A stretch of 64,000 nt of DNA from Ectobacillus sp. JY-23 (GTDB lineage: Bacteria; Bacillota; Bacilli; Bacillales; Bacillaceae_G), in the NCBI RefSeq assembly GCF_023022965.1, contig NZ_CP095462.1, positions 992,001-1,056,000 on the forward strand, read 5' to 3'. The stretch's first letter is position 1. Each line of letters opens with the position of its first letter. Made by a program: the position numbers and the translations under genes. Below, in pieces: positions 35,164-47,767 of the stretch. Below the pieces are notes generated by a model. That model saw nothing but the letters and a program-made list of their open reading frames with translations. It was not told where the DNA came from and searched no databases.

Positions 35164-35973
35164 ATGCGCAATTTGTTCGGTGTAGTAATCGGTTCATTAT
35201 TAGTAGCAATTTCTTTTAACATTTTTCTGATTCCCCACAAAGTCCTGAGCAGCGGCTTAAGTGGTATTGCCATTATTGTAGGGATTTTAACGCCGTTTAA
35301 TGCGGGCATTGTAAATTTACTTCTTAACCTTCCCATTCTCGTACTTGGGTACATCGGACTTGGAAAACGGTTTATTTTTAATACGATTTTGTCAGTTTTG
35401 GTCATTTCTGTAGGTATGTACTATATACCAGTTGTGCCTATCGCTTCAGAAGCACTTTTGTCTTCTTTGTTTGGCGGTGTTATTGCGGGCGCGGGGATTG
35501 GACTTGTTTTAAACTGTTTTGGCTCTACAGGAGGATTTGATGTTATCGGTATGCTTATCTCCAAAACACGTGATATTCAACTTGGAGGATTTTTAATTCT
35601 ATTAAATGCTGTTGTCATTGTTGTTTCAGGCTTTTTCTTCACATGGGATGCCGCTTTAAACAGCTTGCTTTCCATCTATGTAACAGGAAAAGTAATTGAT
35701 GCAGTTCACACAAAACATCGCAAGCTAACACTTATGATTGTTACAAACAAGGCAGAAGAAATGAAGCAAAGCTTATTAACAAGCGTTGTTCGAGGGATTA
35801 CATTACTAGAAGGCGAAGGAGCATACTCCAGCGAAAAAAAGCGTGTACTTATGACTGTCATTTCTAAAGAAGAATTATTTGGAATTAAATCATTAATTTC
35901 AGAAACAGATCCGCAGGCGTTTGTGAATATCACTGAGACAGTAGAGGTATTAGGACTGTTTCGAAGAGGATAA
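35164..35973 (+). CDS. YitT-family membrane protein
   Basis: 269 aa. Five or six membrane helices (DUF161 region, residues 1-185) with IPHKVLSSGLSGIAII and NCFGSTGGFDVIGMLISK, then a C-terminal cytoplasmic DUF2179 domain (RKLTLMIVTNKAEEMK, GITLLEGEGAYSSEKKRVL). Function unknown across the family. ATG 6 bp after GGACGGGG. Confidence 0.88.
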   Translation: MRNLFGVVIGSLLVAISFNIFLIPHKVLSSGLSGIAIIVGILTPFNAGIVNLLLNLPILVLGYIGLGKRFIFNTILSVLVISVGMYYIPVVPIASEALLSSLFGGVIAGAGIGLVLNCFGSTGGFDVIGMLISKTRDIQLGGFLILLNAVVIVVSGFFFTWDAALNSLLSIYVTGKVIDAVHTKHRKLTLMIVTNKAEEMKQSLLTSVVRGITLLEGEGAYSSEKKRVLMTVISKEELFGIKSLISETDPQAFVNITETVEVLGLFRRG

Positions 35974-36005
35974 AAAAGTCGGAGCATTACCGCTCCGACT
36001 TTTTA
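35972..36005. terminator. Bidirectional terminator
   Basis: AAAAAAGTCGGAGC-ATTACC-GCTCCGACTTTTT between converging genes. Confidence 0.88.
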
Positions 36006-36299
36006 TTCTATGTCGCCTTCCCAGGCAAGCATACCGCCACTCATATTCTTTACTTTGTATCCCTTCTCTGTCAAAAATGCCGAGGCACGGCCGCTTCTTG
36101 CACCAGAGCGGCACACCATAATATGCTCCTGCTCCTTATCAATCTCTGTAAGTCTTTGCTCCAACTCGCCGAGTGGAATATGAGTTGCACTAGGAATTTT
36201 TCCTTGTGCCACCTCTTCATCTTCACGCACATCAATAATGCTCAATTTTTTCTCACGACGTAATTGTTCTACTTCATTCGGTGTAATTTCTTTATACAT
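36003..36299 (-). CDS. Rhodanese-domain protein
   Basis: 98 aa from the ATG at 36297-36299 (AAGGAGTG upstream). Single rhodanese domain: IDVREDEEVAQGKIPSATHIPL and the active-site loop MVCRSGARSG (Cys in CRSGAR). Sulfur-transfer or persulfide protein of the YqhL/YibN type; cytoplasmic. Single gene. Confidence 0.88.
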   Translation of the reverse strand: MYKEITPNEVEQLRREKKLSIIDVREDEEVAQGKIPSATHIPLGELEQRLTEIDKEQEHIMVCRSGARSGRASAFLTEKGYKVKNMSGGMLAWEGDIE

Positions 36300-36433
36300 A
36301 TAAGACACTCCTTCTCATAACTATTCCTTATATAGCGTTTCAATATGTACCATCTTTATACAAATATATGTTTCACTTTATTGTACAGAAAAGATGGTTA
36401 TTATGCTAGTCAATTAAAAATGACAGCAAGACT

Positions 36434-40265
<3,832 letters not shown>

Positions 40266-40284
40266 ATTTACACCTCTCATTTTT

Positions 40285-40479
40285 TATTTAATGGCTCTGT
40301 TAAAGTTCGTTTTTGATTTCCATTACGAGGATTCGCTTTCTGCGGACAGTCAGGGAGCCTCCTCAGTACTACGCGACTGCGGAGTCTCCCTTTGACTCGC
40401 TTTTTTCCACACTCACCCCCTCCACTCCCATCAACAAGTGTCTATTAGCAACATTAGGCTTTAACACAGCCTATTTAAT
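40285..40479. mobile_element. MITE inserted between hutH and hutU
   Basis: Element 40293-40471, 179 bp, no coding capacity. Ends: GGCTCTGTTAAAG (40293-40305) and CTTTAACACAGCC (40459-40471), inverted repeats with 12 of 13 matches. It is flanked by the perfect 8-bp duplication TATTTAAT (40285-40292 and 40472-40479). GGCT-type ends plus 8-bp AT-rich duplications are features of ISL3-family transposition, so an ISL3-type transposase probably moved it. The interior can pair (GGGAGCCTCCTC with GGAGTCTCCC). It gives hutH its present stop codon. Confidence 0.85.
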
Positions 40480-41972
40480 ACAAATTGATGTAACCAATCT
40501 GTTTTTTGCAACCAATCCGTTAGCATTTCAATATCAATTGAAAATACACGATCTTTTTTAATAGATGGTACAACCTGTCTTCCTTGGTAATAAAAATCTC
40601 TTGTCGTACTGCTCATCTTCTCCACACCTCTGTATTCTGCAGCTTGCATCGCACAAATCATTTCAATAGCTAATACACGGCGTACGTTCTGGATAATACT
40701 GTAAGCATGACGCGAGCCGATCGTACCCATACTAACGTGGTCTTCTTGATTGGCGGAAGAAGGAATAGAGTCAACACTTGCAGGATGTGCCAAAGTTTTG
40801 TTTTCTGACACCAACGAGGCTGCCGCATACTGCATAATCATCGCTCCGGACTGTAAACCAGGCTCCGGGCTTAAAAATGCAGGCAAATCACTGAGTTGCG
40901 GATTCACAAGCCGCTCGATCCGCCGTTCGGAAATGTTCGCGAGCTCCGCAACGGCAATTTTCATGAAGTCCATAGAGAACGCAATGGGCTGTCCGTGAAA
41001 ATTCCCTCCTGAAATTACCGTTTCATCTACAAAAATAAGCGGGTTGTCTGTGGCTGCGTTCATTTCAATTTCCAGCTTTTCTTTCACATAGTGTAACGCT
41101 TGCCAAGTAGCACCGTGCACCTGCGGGATGCATCTCAAAGAATATGCGTCCTGCACACGAATATCCCCTTGCCGCGTTATAAGCTTACTGTCTTGTAAAT
41201 AATTCCGCATACGCGCTGCAACGTCTACTTGCTCTTTATACCCCCTTGCTTCATGTATACGGCTATCAAAGGCGTCTATGATACCTCGAAGTCCCTCTAG
41301 CGTCATAGCGGCTATTAATTCCGATTGAAACGCAAGCTTTTCTGCTTCTAAGTATCCCACAATGCCCATTGCGGTCATCGCTTGCGTGCCATTAATTAAA
41401 GCTAACCCTTCTTTTGCTTGCAGTATAATGGGGGACAACCCTTCCTTCGTTAAAGCTACCATCGCATGAACGCGTGCTCCTTGATAAAACACTTCTCCTT
41501 CTCCCATTAAAACGAGGGCAAGATGAGACAACGGTGCCAAATCACCGCTTGCTCCTAAAGAACCTTGCTGCGGAATGACTGGATGAATGCGTCTGTTTAC
41601 TAACTCTAAAAGCAAGTTAATAACAAGTGGTCTGATACCTGAAAAGCCTTTTAATAATGTATTCGCACGTAAAATTAACATCGCCCGCGATACAATTTCC
41701 GAAAAAGGCTCCCCTACTCCACAAGCGTGTGACATAATCAAGTTATACTGCAGCGCCTCTGTATCTTCTTGTTTAATTAAGATATCACTAAATTTCCCAA
41801 ACCCCGTTGTAATCCCATATACTACTTTCCCATTAGAAACAATTTTATCTACCGCCTCACGGCAAGCGGCTACTTTTTCCATACTCCTTTGACAAGCAAC
41901 GACTTTTTCATTCTTGTGTAAAAGACGATTCATCTCATGAAGTGATAATGAATGCCCTGTTAATGTAATCAT
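40461..41972 (-). CDS. hutH: Histidine ammonia-lyase
   Basis: 503 aa. The self-cyclising Ala-Ser-Gly that forms the MIO cofactor is in [19 protein letters not shown] (about residue 143). Other marks: [18 protein letters not shown], and [20 protein letters not shown]. Deaminates histidine to urocanate. The last three residues (RLC) and the stop come from the end of the MITE; before the insertion the protein would have ended VLNKK. Ribosome site GGAAAGGAAG. Preceded by the HutP-controlled terminator. Confidence 0.95.
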   Translation of the reverse strand: MITLTGHSLSLHEMNRLLHKNEKVVACQRSMEKVAACREAVDKIVSNGKVVYGITTGFGKFSDILIKQEDTEALQYNLIMSHACGVGEPFSEIVSRAMLILRANTLLKGFSGIRPLVINLLLELVNRRIHPVIPQQGSLGASGDLAPLSHLALVLMGEGEVFYQGARVHAMVALTKEGLSPIILQAKEGLALINGTQAMTAMGIVGYLEAEKLAFQSELIAAMTLEGLRGIIDAFDSRIHEARGYKEQVDVAARMRNYLQDSKLITRQGDIRVQDAYSLRCIPQVHGATWQALHYVKEKLEIEMNAATDNPLIFVDETVISGGNFHGQPIAFSMDFMKIAVAELANISERRIERLVNPQLSDLPAFLSPEPGLQSGAMIMQYAAASLVSENKTLAHPASVDSIPSSANQEDHVSMGTIGSRHAYSIIQNVRRVLAIEMICAMQAAEYRGVEKMSSTTRDFYYQGRQVVPSIKKDRVFSIDIEMLTDWLQKTDWLHQFVLNRLC

Positions 41973-41990
41973 ATACTCTTCCTTTCCCCT

Positions 41991-42047
41991 AAAAAGACAA
42001 AAGGAGACCTTACCTCTTAAGATACAATTATCTCAAAAAGCAAGGCC
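41991..42047 (-). promoter_or_regulatory. HutP-controlled attenuator between hutP and hutH
   Basis: In the minus-strand RNA, 42045-42008 forms one unbroken stem of about 17 pairs (four of them G-U) around a tiny loop, then a U-rich tail (to 41991). The G-U pairs exist only in the minus-strand RNA, proving direction. GAG, AAG and UAAG triplets in the stem fit HutP, which binds NAG repeats and opens the terminator when histidine is present. Confidence 0.8.
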
Positions 42048-42075
42048 CCCTCATTTTCTCTTCACTATGGGCTTA

Positions 42076-42513
42076 TTATATGTGATTAATTCCAAGTCCT
42101 ATTGCCTCGTGCTCTAACCCCTTTACAGGCGCTCCGATTGTACCGTACAAAGCGACGGCAATCCAATCACCTTCACTCTCACATGCGTAAGGATTTCCAC
42201 GAACTATGGCAAAGCGTAAACCAACTGTACGAAGCACGTCTCCTAATTGCACTTGACCTCTTGTAACTCCGTAGAATGCTTCCATAATTGCATGATACAA
42301 TGCATGTGTTTCTCTGTATACATCTGCTTTAATGATATGCTGACTTTTCGCTGCAGTTTCCATCGCTGCCACCACTTTTTGCGAATTCATGGAACCGACC
42401 TTTCCGATGCAATAATGCCATTCAGGCGGAATAAGTTCGACAGACACTTCCCCTTCATCAGCAAGTGCCAGCAGCATTGCCAGACGGCCGATACGGTTCG
42501 TTTTTTCCAGCAT
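42076..42513 (-). CDS. hutP: Hut operon antiterminator HutP
   Basis: 145 aa. HutP family: [22 protein letters not shown], then the core with [20 protein letters not shown] and [20 protein letters not shown], and C-terminal [20 protein letters not shown], where the His residues bind Mg2+/histidine. With both ligands HutP forms hexamers and stops termination before hutH. First gene of the operon. Confidence 0.95.
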   Translation of the reverse strand: MLEKTNRIGRLAMLLALADEGEVSVELIPPEWHYCIGKVGSMNSQKVVAAMETAAKSQHIIKADVYRETHALYHAIMEAFYGVTRGQVQLGDVLRTVGLRFAIVRGNPYACESEGDWIAVALYGTIGAPVKGLEHEAIGLGINHI

Positions 42514-42555
42514 AACACACTCTCTTTTCTTATTATTCTATAATTTCATACTATA

Positions 42556-42569
42556 TGAAAGCGCTTTAA
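42556..42569 (-). promoter_or_regulatory. CcpA (cre) site upstream of hutP
   Basis: TGAAAGCGCTTTAA matches the cre consensus TGWAARCGYTWNCW at 13 of 14 positions. Lies 43 bp upstream of hutP, fitting carbon catabolite repression of histidine use. Confidence 0.65.
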
Positions 42570-42760
42570 ATAGTCAATGTTTTCATGAAAAATTTAATTG
42601 TATATAGTTTATATGTTTTCAAGCTTGGATACGGGCAATAACCTCATTTTTTCTAGGTGTCTTGATTATTATGATATCCACACTAATTATGCATTAATAT
42701 ATTGCACACCCTTCTCTTCACACCTTATAATGAACCTAGCAATCTAAAGGGGGCTATACA

Positions 42761-43189
42761 GTGCTGAACGGATGGTTTAGTTGGTTTATTGTTGGATGGA
42801 CTGTGATTTTATTAGGACTTATGTCTATCGGCGGTTACTTCATGTTCCGGAAGTTTTTAAAGCGTTTACCAAAAGAAGACGGCATGTCGATTTTAGATTG
42901 GGAAGCGCATTATATCGATAAAACGCGCCACTTATGGAACGATGAACAAAAAGTACTTTTAGAGGAACTCGTAAGTCCTGTTCCTGAATTGTTCCGCGAT
43001 GTGGCTCGTTCAAAAATTGCTGGAAAAATAGGTGAGCTTGCCTTGCAGGAAAAGGCGACCGCCATTACACAAGACTTAATTATTCGAGGGTATATTATCG
43101 CTACACCAAAGCGAGATCATAAATTCCTTATAAAGACCTTAGATAAGAAACAAATTGATTATTCACAACATACTTCATTGTTTACATAA
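42761..43189 (+). CDS. yneK: DUF2621 protein YneK
   Basis: 142 aa from a GTG start (AAGGGGG upstream). One N-terminal membrane helix, then a soluble helical part (SILDWEAHYIDKTRHLWNDEQK, LFRDVARSKIAGKIGELAL). Matches the DUF2621/YneK family, which sits next to ccdC in B. subtilis too. Function unknown. Confidence 0.85.
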   Translation: MLNGWFSWFIVGWTVILLGLMSIGGYFMFRKFLKRLPKEDGMSILDWEAHYIDKTRHLWNDEQKVLLEELVSPVPELFRDVARSKIAGKIGELALQEKATAITQDLIIRGYIIATPKRDHKFLIKTLDKKQIDYSQHTSLFT

Positions 43190-43216
43190 AAAACCTCGGA
43201 TATCCGAGGTTTTTTA
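43188..43216. terminator. Bidirectional terminator yneK/ccdC
   Basis: AAAAAACCTCGGATATCCGAGGTTTTTT, a perfect palindrome between converging genes. Confidence 0.9.
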
Positions 43217-43711
43217 TGTAAGCTTCATATTTTTATCATAATAATCATCTTTCAAAGTAGCTGCCAATTTTTTATAAGAACGATACATTGCAATACGCCA
43301 AGAAACAATCATGGAAAAGGCGAGCAAAAAAAACATGCCACTTAATTCACCAAATGAGATGGTTTGACTCAGATATGTTTTAAATGCGATCCGCGCAATA
43401 AGAAGTCCTATCAGAATAAATACAAATGCCTTCGAGCGCTTCAAATAGATTTGTTGATCACGAACCTCAAACTTTGATGTTTTAATTAAGAAAACAGAGA
43501 AAATTAAGCCTACTACAACCGCTTCAAGTATTTCTGTTGATGTTAACCGGAACATTGGTACAACATACATCAATGCACCCGTGCTCATAAAAAAAGGTGG
43601 TAAAATAATTTTTTTAGGGGATACGGGCCTTGCAGACGCTTTCAAACGAATGAAAGTGGCAGCAATCATCATGAAAACAGCTGCAATGCTGGATATTAAT
43701 ATTAAGTTCAT
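43214..43711 (-). CDS. ccdC: Cytochrome c biogenesis protein CcdC (YneJ)
   Basis: 165 aa with four to five membrane helices. KASARPVSPKKIILPPFFMSTG and the loop KTSKFEVRDQQIYLKRSKAF are features of CcdC. Located after ccdA as in B. subtilis, but the CcdB-type response-regulator-like gene (yneI) that normally lies between is absent. Role in cytochrome c maturation is not essential in B. subtilis. Confidence 0.85.
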   Translation of the reverse strand: MNLILISSIAAVFMMIAATFIRLKASARPVSPKKIILPPFFMSTGALMYVVPMFRLTSTEILEAVVVGLIFSVFLIKTSKFEVRDQQIYLKRSKAFVFILIGLLIARIAFKTYLSQTISFGELSGMFFLLAFSMIVSWRIAMYRSYKKLAATLKDDYYDKNMKLT

Positions 43712-43798
43712 ATCATCATTCCTTTATCTTGGAAGTATACCGTTATCTTTATTATATGATGTATTTATGGGCTTTTCCAATATTTCAGGATATGATTA

Positions 43799-44506
43799 TT
43801 AAAATCCTGTAAACCCGCCAAACAGCTCCATGAAATAGATGGTAATCTTCGTCATTCCATCAAAATAAAGTAAAATCCCCATTGCGATCATAATATATCC
43901 GCCTACTTTTACAAAACGTGCACTATTCTTTTTAATCCAATTGAGCTTAGAGATAAAAAGTGACATTACAAAGAACGGTATTGCAAATCCTAAAATATAG
44001 GCTACCATATACCACATAGCCGACTCCGGATTGGTCGCTGCGAGTGCAATTACACCAGCTAAAATTGGGCCTGTACAAGGCGTCCAGCCTGCAGCAAAGG
44101 CTACGCCAATAATAATTGAACCAAAGTAGCCGGATGGCCTGCTTTTAAATGTAAACTTATGGTCACTCATTAGAAATTTTGGTGTCCAAACCCCTATAAT
44201 CATCAATCCGAATACCACAATGAAAATAGCACCTAACTGACGAATGAGGTTTTGATAGTTATTAAATAGTTCTCCAATAAATGTTGTTCCAAAACCAATT
44301 GCAACAAACACAATGGAAAAGCCAATTAGGAAAAATAAAGTATGAAACATGCTTCTTTTTTGCAACATACCTTGTTCTTCTCTTAGCTCAGAAACCGACA
44401 TTCCCGTTATGTATGATAAAAAAGCCGGATACAACGGCAAGCAGCATGGGGAGATGAATGACAGAAACCCTGCTCCAAACGCCAAAAATAAATTAATATC
44501 TTGCAT
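43799..44506 (-). CDS. ccdA: Thiol-disulfide transport protein CcdA
   Basis: 235 aa from the ATG at 44504-44506 (GAGAGGAGAGG upstream). Six membrane helices of the DsbD/CcdA core; the two redox Cys are in [15 protein letters not shown] and [12 protein letters not shown]. Passes reducing power from cytoplasmic thioredoxin to outside thiol proteins for cytochrome c assembly and spore cortex synthesis. Confidence 0.93.
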   Translation of the reverse strand: MQDINLFLAFGAGFLSFISPCCLPLYPAFLSYITGMSVSELREEQGMLQKRSMFHTLFFLIGFSIVFVAIGFGTTFIGELFNNYQNLIRQLGAIFIVVFGLMIIGVWTPKFLMSDHKFTFKSRPSGYFGSIIIGVAFAAGWTPCTGPILAGVIALAATNPESAMWYMVAYILGFAIPFFVMSLFISKLNWIKKNSARFVKVGGYIMIAMGILLYFDGMTKITIYFMELFGGFTGF

Positions 44507-44731
44507 ACAACCTCTCCTCTCTATTTTTATTGTAGCAAATTTTATCATTCAATATGAATGATATTATATATGGACAATTTGTGTCCGTCTTGCCAACAAT
44601 TTTACTATTGTAGGATGAGCCCTTTTTTACAGGACTACCTGCAATTTAACATACGATGCATATTGTAAATTGTACAGTTGATTTTCCCATCAGCTTTTAC
44701 TCTAACACACATTTTGAAGGAGGCACACAAC

Positions 44732-44893
44732 ATGGGTCATCATGATCGCGTAGGTGGAGACAGAGATCACGGAGGTTTTTACGGTGGTTTCGCATTACTA
44801 GTAGTATTATTTATCCTTTTAATCATCATCGGCTGCAGCTGGGGTTGCGGCGGCTACGGTGGCGGCTACGGCGGCGGCTACGGTTACTGCTAA
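44732..44893 (+). CDS. YjcZ-family small sporulation membrane protein
   Basis: 53 aa from the ATG at 44732 (GAAGGAGG upstream). His/Asp/Gly-rich N-terminus, one hydrophobic helix (FALLVVLFILLIIIGCSW), then a GGYGGGYGGGYGYC tail. This is the YjcZ type, common in Bacillus spores. Likely made during sporulation. Confidence 0.85.
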   Translation: MGHHDRVGGDRDHGGFYGGFALLVVLFILLIIIGCSWGCGGYGGGYGGGYGYC

Positions 44894-44902
44894 CACAAAC
44901 TA

Positions 44903-44933
44903 TGAAAGGAGCCTTGTGACAAGGCTCCTTTCT
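44903..44933. terminator. Bidirectional terminator
   Basis: GAAAGGAGCCTTG-TGA-CAAGGCTCCTTTC between the YjcZ-type gene and coaA. Confidence 0.85.
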
Positions 44934-45849
44934 ACAATTTACGCAAGCTGATTTTTGTAATGTTATGATTTTCACCTTTATATAAAATGGACTGGGCACG
45001 ACTTCTCGTTGGTAAAATATTCTCATGTAGATTTTTGGCATTGATTTCTCTCCAAATACGCTGTGCCAGTTGTGAAGTGTCTTCTTTTGATAGATTCACA
45101 TAACGATGAAAATAAGAGTTTGAATTTTGAAAGGCTGTTTTTTGCAACATAAAAAAACGTTCAATATACCATCTTTCAATATTCTGTTCACATGCATCTA
45201 CGTAAATAGAGAAGTCAAAAAAATCACTGACAAAAACTTGATGAGACGGACTAACTTGTAAAACATTAATTCCTTCTACAATCAAAATATCCGGTCGATC
45301 AACCAGCTGTCCATCTCCAGGTAAAATATCATACTCCAAATGCGAATACACCGGTGCTACCGCTTTTTCCCCGTTCTTTATCGCACTGATAAAATCAATG
45401 AGATTTTTTGTATCATAGCTTTCAGGAAAGCCTTTTTTATTCATGATTTGTCTTTCTTCTAAAATGTGGTTTGGATAAAGAAAGCCATCTGTGGTTACCA
45501 AATCAACTCTGGGATGACTCTCAAAGCGAGCTAACAACTTCTGTAGCAAACGCGCTGTTGTACTTTTCCCTACAGCTACGCTACCGGCAATTCCAATGAT
45601 ATATGGTACCTTCTTTGTTCGATTCTCCAAAAACGTGGACACATTGCGGTGCAGCTGCTGAGACGCTTCTACATACAAGTTCAGTAAACGTGTTAAGGGG
45701 AGATACACGTCGGTAACTTCCTCCATGGAAAGGCTTTCATTTAGTCCCTGTAGTTCCATTAGTTCGCGTTCCGTCAACTCACATGGCGCCTGCTGCAATT
45801 GAGACCATTGCTCGCGACTAAATTCTATATACGATGTATTACCATGCAT
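44932..45849 (-). CDS. coaA: Type I pantothenate kinase
   Basis: 305 aa from the ATG at 45847-45849 (AAAGGTG 9 bp upstream). P-loop [18 protein letters not shown], then [27 protein letters not shown] and VEGINVLQV. First step of coenzyme A synthesis, normally feedback-inhibited by CoA. An 11-bp inverted repeat lies in its upstream region. Confidence 0.93.
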   Translation of the reverse strand: MHGNTSYIEFSREQWSQLQQAPCELTERELMELQGLNESLSMEEVTDVYLPLTRLLNLYVEASQQLHRNVSTFLENRTKKVPYIIGIAGSVAVGKSTTARLLQKLLARFESHPRVDLVTTDGFLYPNHILEERQIMNKKGFPESYDTKNLIDFISAIKNGEKAVAPVYSHLEYDILPGDGQLVDRPDILIVEGINVLQVSPSHQVFVSDFFDFSIYVDACEQNIERWYIERFFMLQKTAFQNSNSYFHRYVNLSKEDTSQLAQRIWREINAKNLHENILPTRSRAQSILYKGENHNITKISLRKL

Positions 45850-45952
45850 GACGTGTGCCACCTTTACTCTTAATTTAGGCTATTCATTTATGTACAGTTT
45901 AAATTATATAAGAAACATTGCCCATATGTATATTGAAAGATTTCTTCTTATA

Positions 45953-45995
45953 CTCGTACTCTGATAAAGACCATTCAAATGCAACAGAGTACGAG
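45953..45995. repeat. 11-bp inverted repeat between the ABC operon and coaA
   Basis: CTCGTACTCTG (45953-45963) and CAGAGTACGAG (45985-45995) with a 21-bp loop. No T run follows in the minus direction, so it is not a standard terminator. Confidence 0.5.
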
Positions 45996-46018
45996 CATAT
46001 TCTTTTTCCTCACTTTAC

Positions 46019-47767
46019 TTACAATGCTTTTTCCAAATTCCCTTTATTCTGAAGCAAATACATGCTGTAATAGCGACCCTTTAAGGTTAAAAGTTCTTGA
46101 TGTGTTCCTTGCTCTACAATTCGGCCATTGTGCATAACAAAAATTTTATCCGCATCTTGAATAGTTGACAGACGATGAGCAATTGCAATGGTTGTACGCC
46201 CCTCTCTCATTCGGCGAAGCGCTGTTTGAATATATTCTTCTGTTTCAGTATCAATGTTGGCCGTTGCTTCATCGAGTACTAAAATTTTTGGATTAGTCGC
46301 AATGGTACGCGCAAATGTGATGAGCTGACGTTGTCCACTTGAAAAGGCAGCTCCCCGTTCTACAACTTCCGTATCATAGCCATTCTCTAATGTACTAATA
46401 AAAGGATCTGCCTGTACAAATTGTGCTGCCTCCACCACCTCTTCATCCGTAATACGTTCGTTATACATCCGAATATTTTGCCTTACTGTACCAGCAAACA
46501 AAAATGCATCCTGTAATACCAGCCCGATATGCTGCCGGACTTCTTCTTCTTTAAAACTTGTTAAATCTGCACCATCAATTTTAATACAGCCTTGCTGGAT
46601 ATTATAAAAGCGCATTAGCAAATTCATAATGGTGCTTTTTCCGCTTCCTGTGTGACCAACAAACGCTACGGTCTCCCCTGGCTTTACCTCAAACGAAACA
46701 TCATGCAGTACGTTGCGTTTTCCATCATAAGAAAACGTAACATGTTCAAATAAAATATGGCCTTCTGTAATAAGAGGATCTCCCTGCCCTTTTTGTACTG
46801 GTGCAGCATCCCTTTCGTCCATGAGCTCAAAAACACGCGATGAAGAAACAAGGGCTTGCTGAAATAAAGAAAGCTTCATCATCATTTCATTAATCGGATC
46901 AAAGAATCGATTAATATAATTGACAAATGCATACAACACCCCAACTTCTACAGGACTCTTTATTGCATCTACACCGAATAAGGCTAAAATTGTGATAACA
47001 GCAAACACACGTACCAAATCGGTCGCAGGGCGTAGAAATAGCGCATCAAATTTTAAGTTTTTTCGTGAAGCCGCGTAATGAAGACCGTTAACTGCTTCAA
47101 ACTCCTTACGTAAACGACGCTCTTGACGGAAAACTTGGATAATCCCCATTCCTTGTATAGACTCGTTTAACTTTGCATTCAATTGGCTCACTTGATTACG
47201 AATCTCCGCATAAAAGACAGAGCTTTTTCTTCTGTATGCTATCATAATAGAAATGATGACCGGCAAGAGCAGCAGGCAAAATGCCGCCATTTTTGGGTTC
47301 AGTAAGAACATTGCCGTTAAAATACCGATTAAAAATACAATATTTTTGACGAACGTAGAAAGAACGCTTACAAAGAAATCTTTAATGGCCTCTGTATCAT
47401 TTGTAACACGCGACACAATCGTACCAATAGGTGTACGGTCGAAAAAACCTAATGCAAGTCTTTGTACGTGTCCATACACTTGCATACGAATATCCTGTAC
47501 AATCTTAAAGGCGATATTTTGAAAATATAATAAGTTTAAGTAGGTTAAACATACTTTAATCAGGTGCAGCACAAAATATACGATAAACAATGTAAGCAAT
47601 GCTTTCTTTTCAAAGCTGCCCGGTACTAAATGTTCGTCAATAAAGATTTTAATCAGAAACGGTCCTGTCATTTCCGCAGCTGTCGCTCCAATTAAAAACA
47701 AAAATGCAAGTGCAAGTGTTTTTTTGTATGGTTTCATATAGCCAAGCAATCGTTTTAAATCACTCAT
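46019..47767 (-). CDS. ABC exporter subunit (YheH-type half of a heterodimer)
   Basis: 582 aa: six-helix membrane domain then an ATPase domain. Walker A VGHTGSGKSTIMN, Walker B KILVLDEATANID with intact catalytic Glu, but the signature motif reads FSSGQRQ instead of LSGGQ. Overlaps the upstream half by 4 bp. Together they form a multidrug-type exporter like YheI/YheH (BmrCD); cargo unknown. Confidence 0.88.
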   Translation of the reverse strand: MSDLKRLLGYMKPYKKTLALAFLFLIGATAAEMTGPFLIKIFIDEHLVPGSFEKKALLTLFIVYFVLHLIKVCLTYLNLLYFQNIAFKIVQDIRMQVYGHVQRLALGFFDRTPIGTIVSRVTNDTEAIKDFFVSVLSTFVKNIVFLIGILTAMFLLNPKMAAFCLLLLPVIISIMIAYRRKSSVFYAEIRNQVSQLNAKLNESIQGMGIIQVFRQERRLRKEFEAVNGLHYAASRKNLKFDALFLRPATDLVRVFAVITILALFGVDAIKSPVEVGVLYAFVNYINRFFDPINEMMMKLSLFQQALVSSSRVFELMDERDAAPVQKGQGDPLITEGHILFEHVTFSYDGKRNVLHDVSFEVKPGETVAFVGHTGSGKSTIMNLLMRFYNIQQGCIKIDGADLTSFKEEEVRQHIGLVLQDAFLFAGTVRQNIRMYNERITDEEVVEAAQFVQADPFISTLENGYDTEVVERGAAFSSGQRQLITFARTIATNPKILVLDEATANIDTETEEYIQTALRRMREGRTTIAIAHRLSTIQDADKIFVMHNGRIVEQGTHQELLTLKGRYYSMYLLQNKGNLEKAL

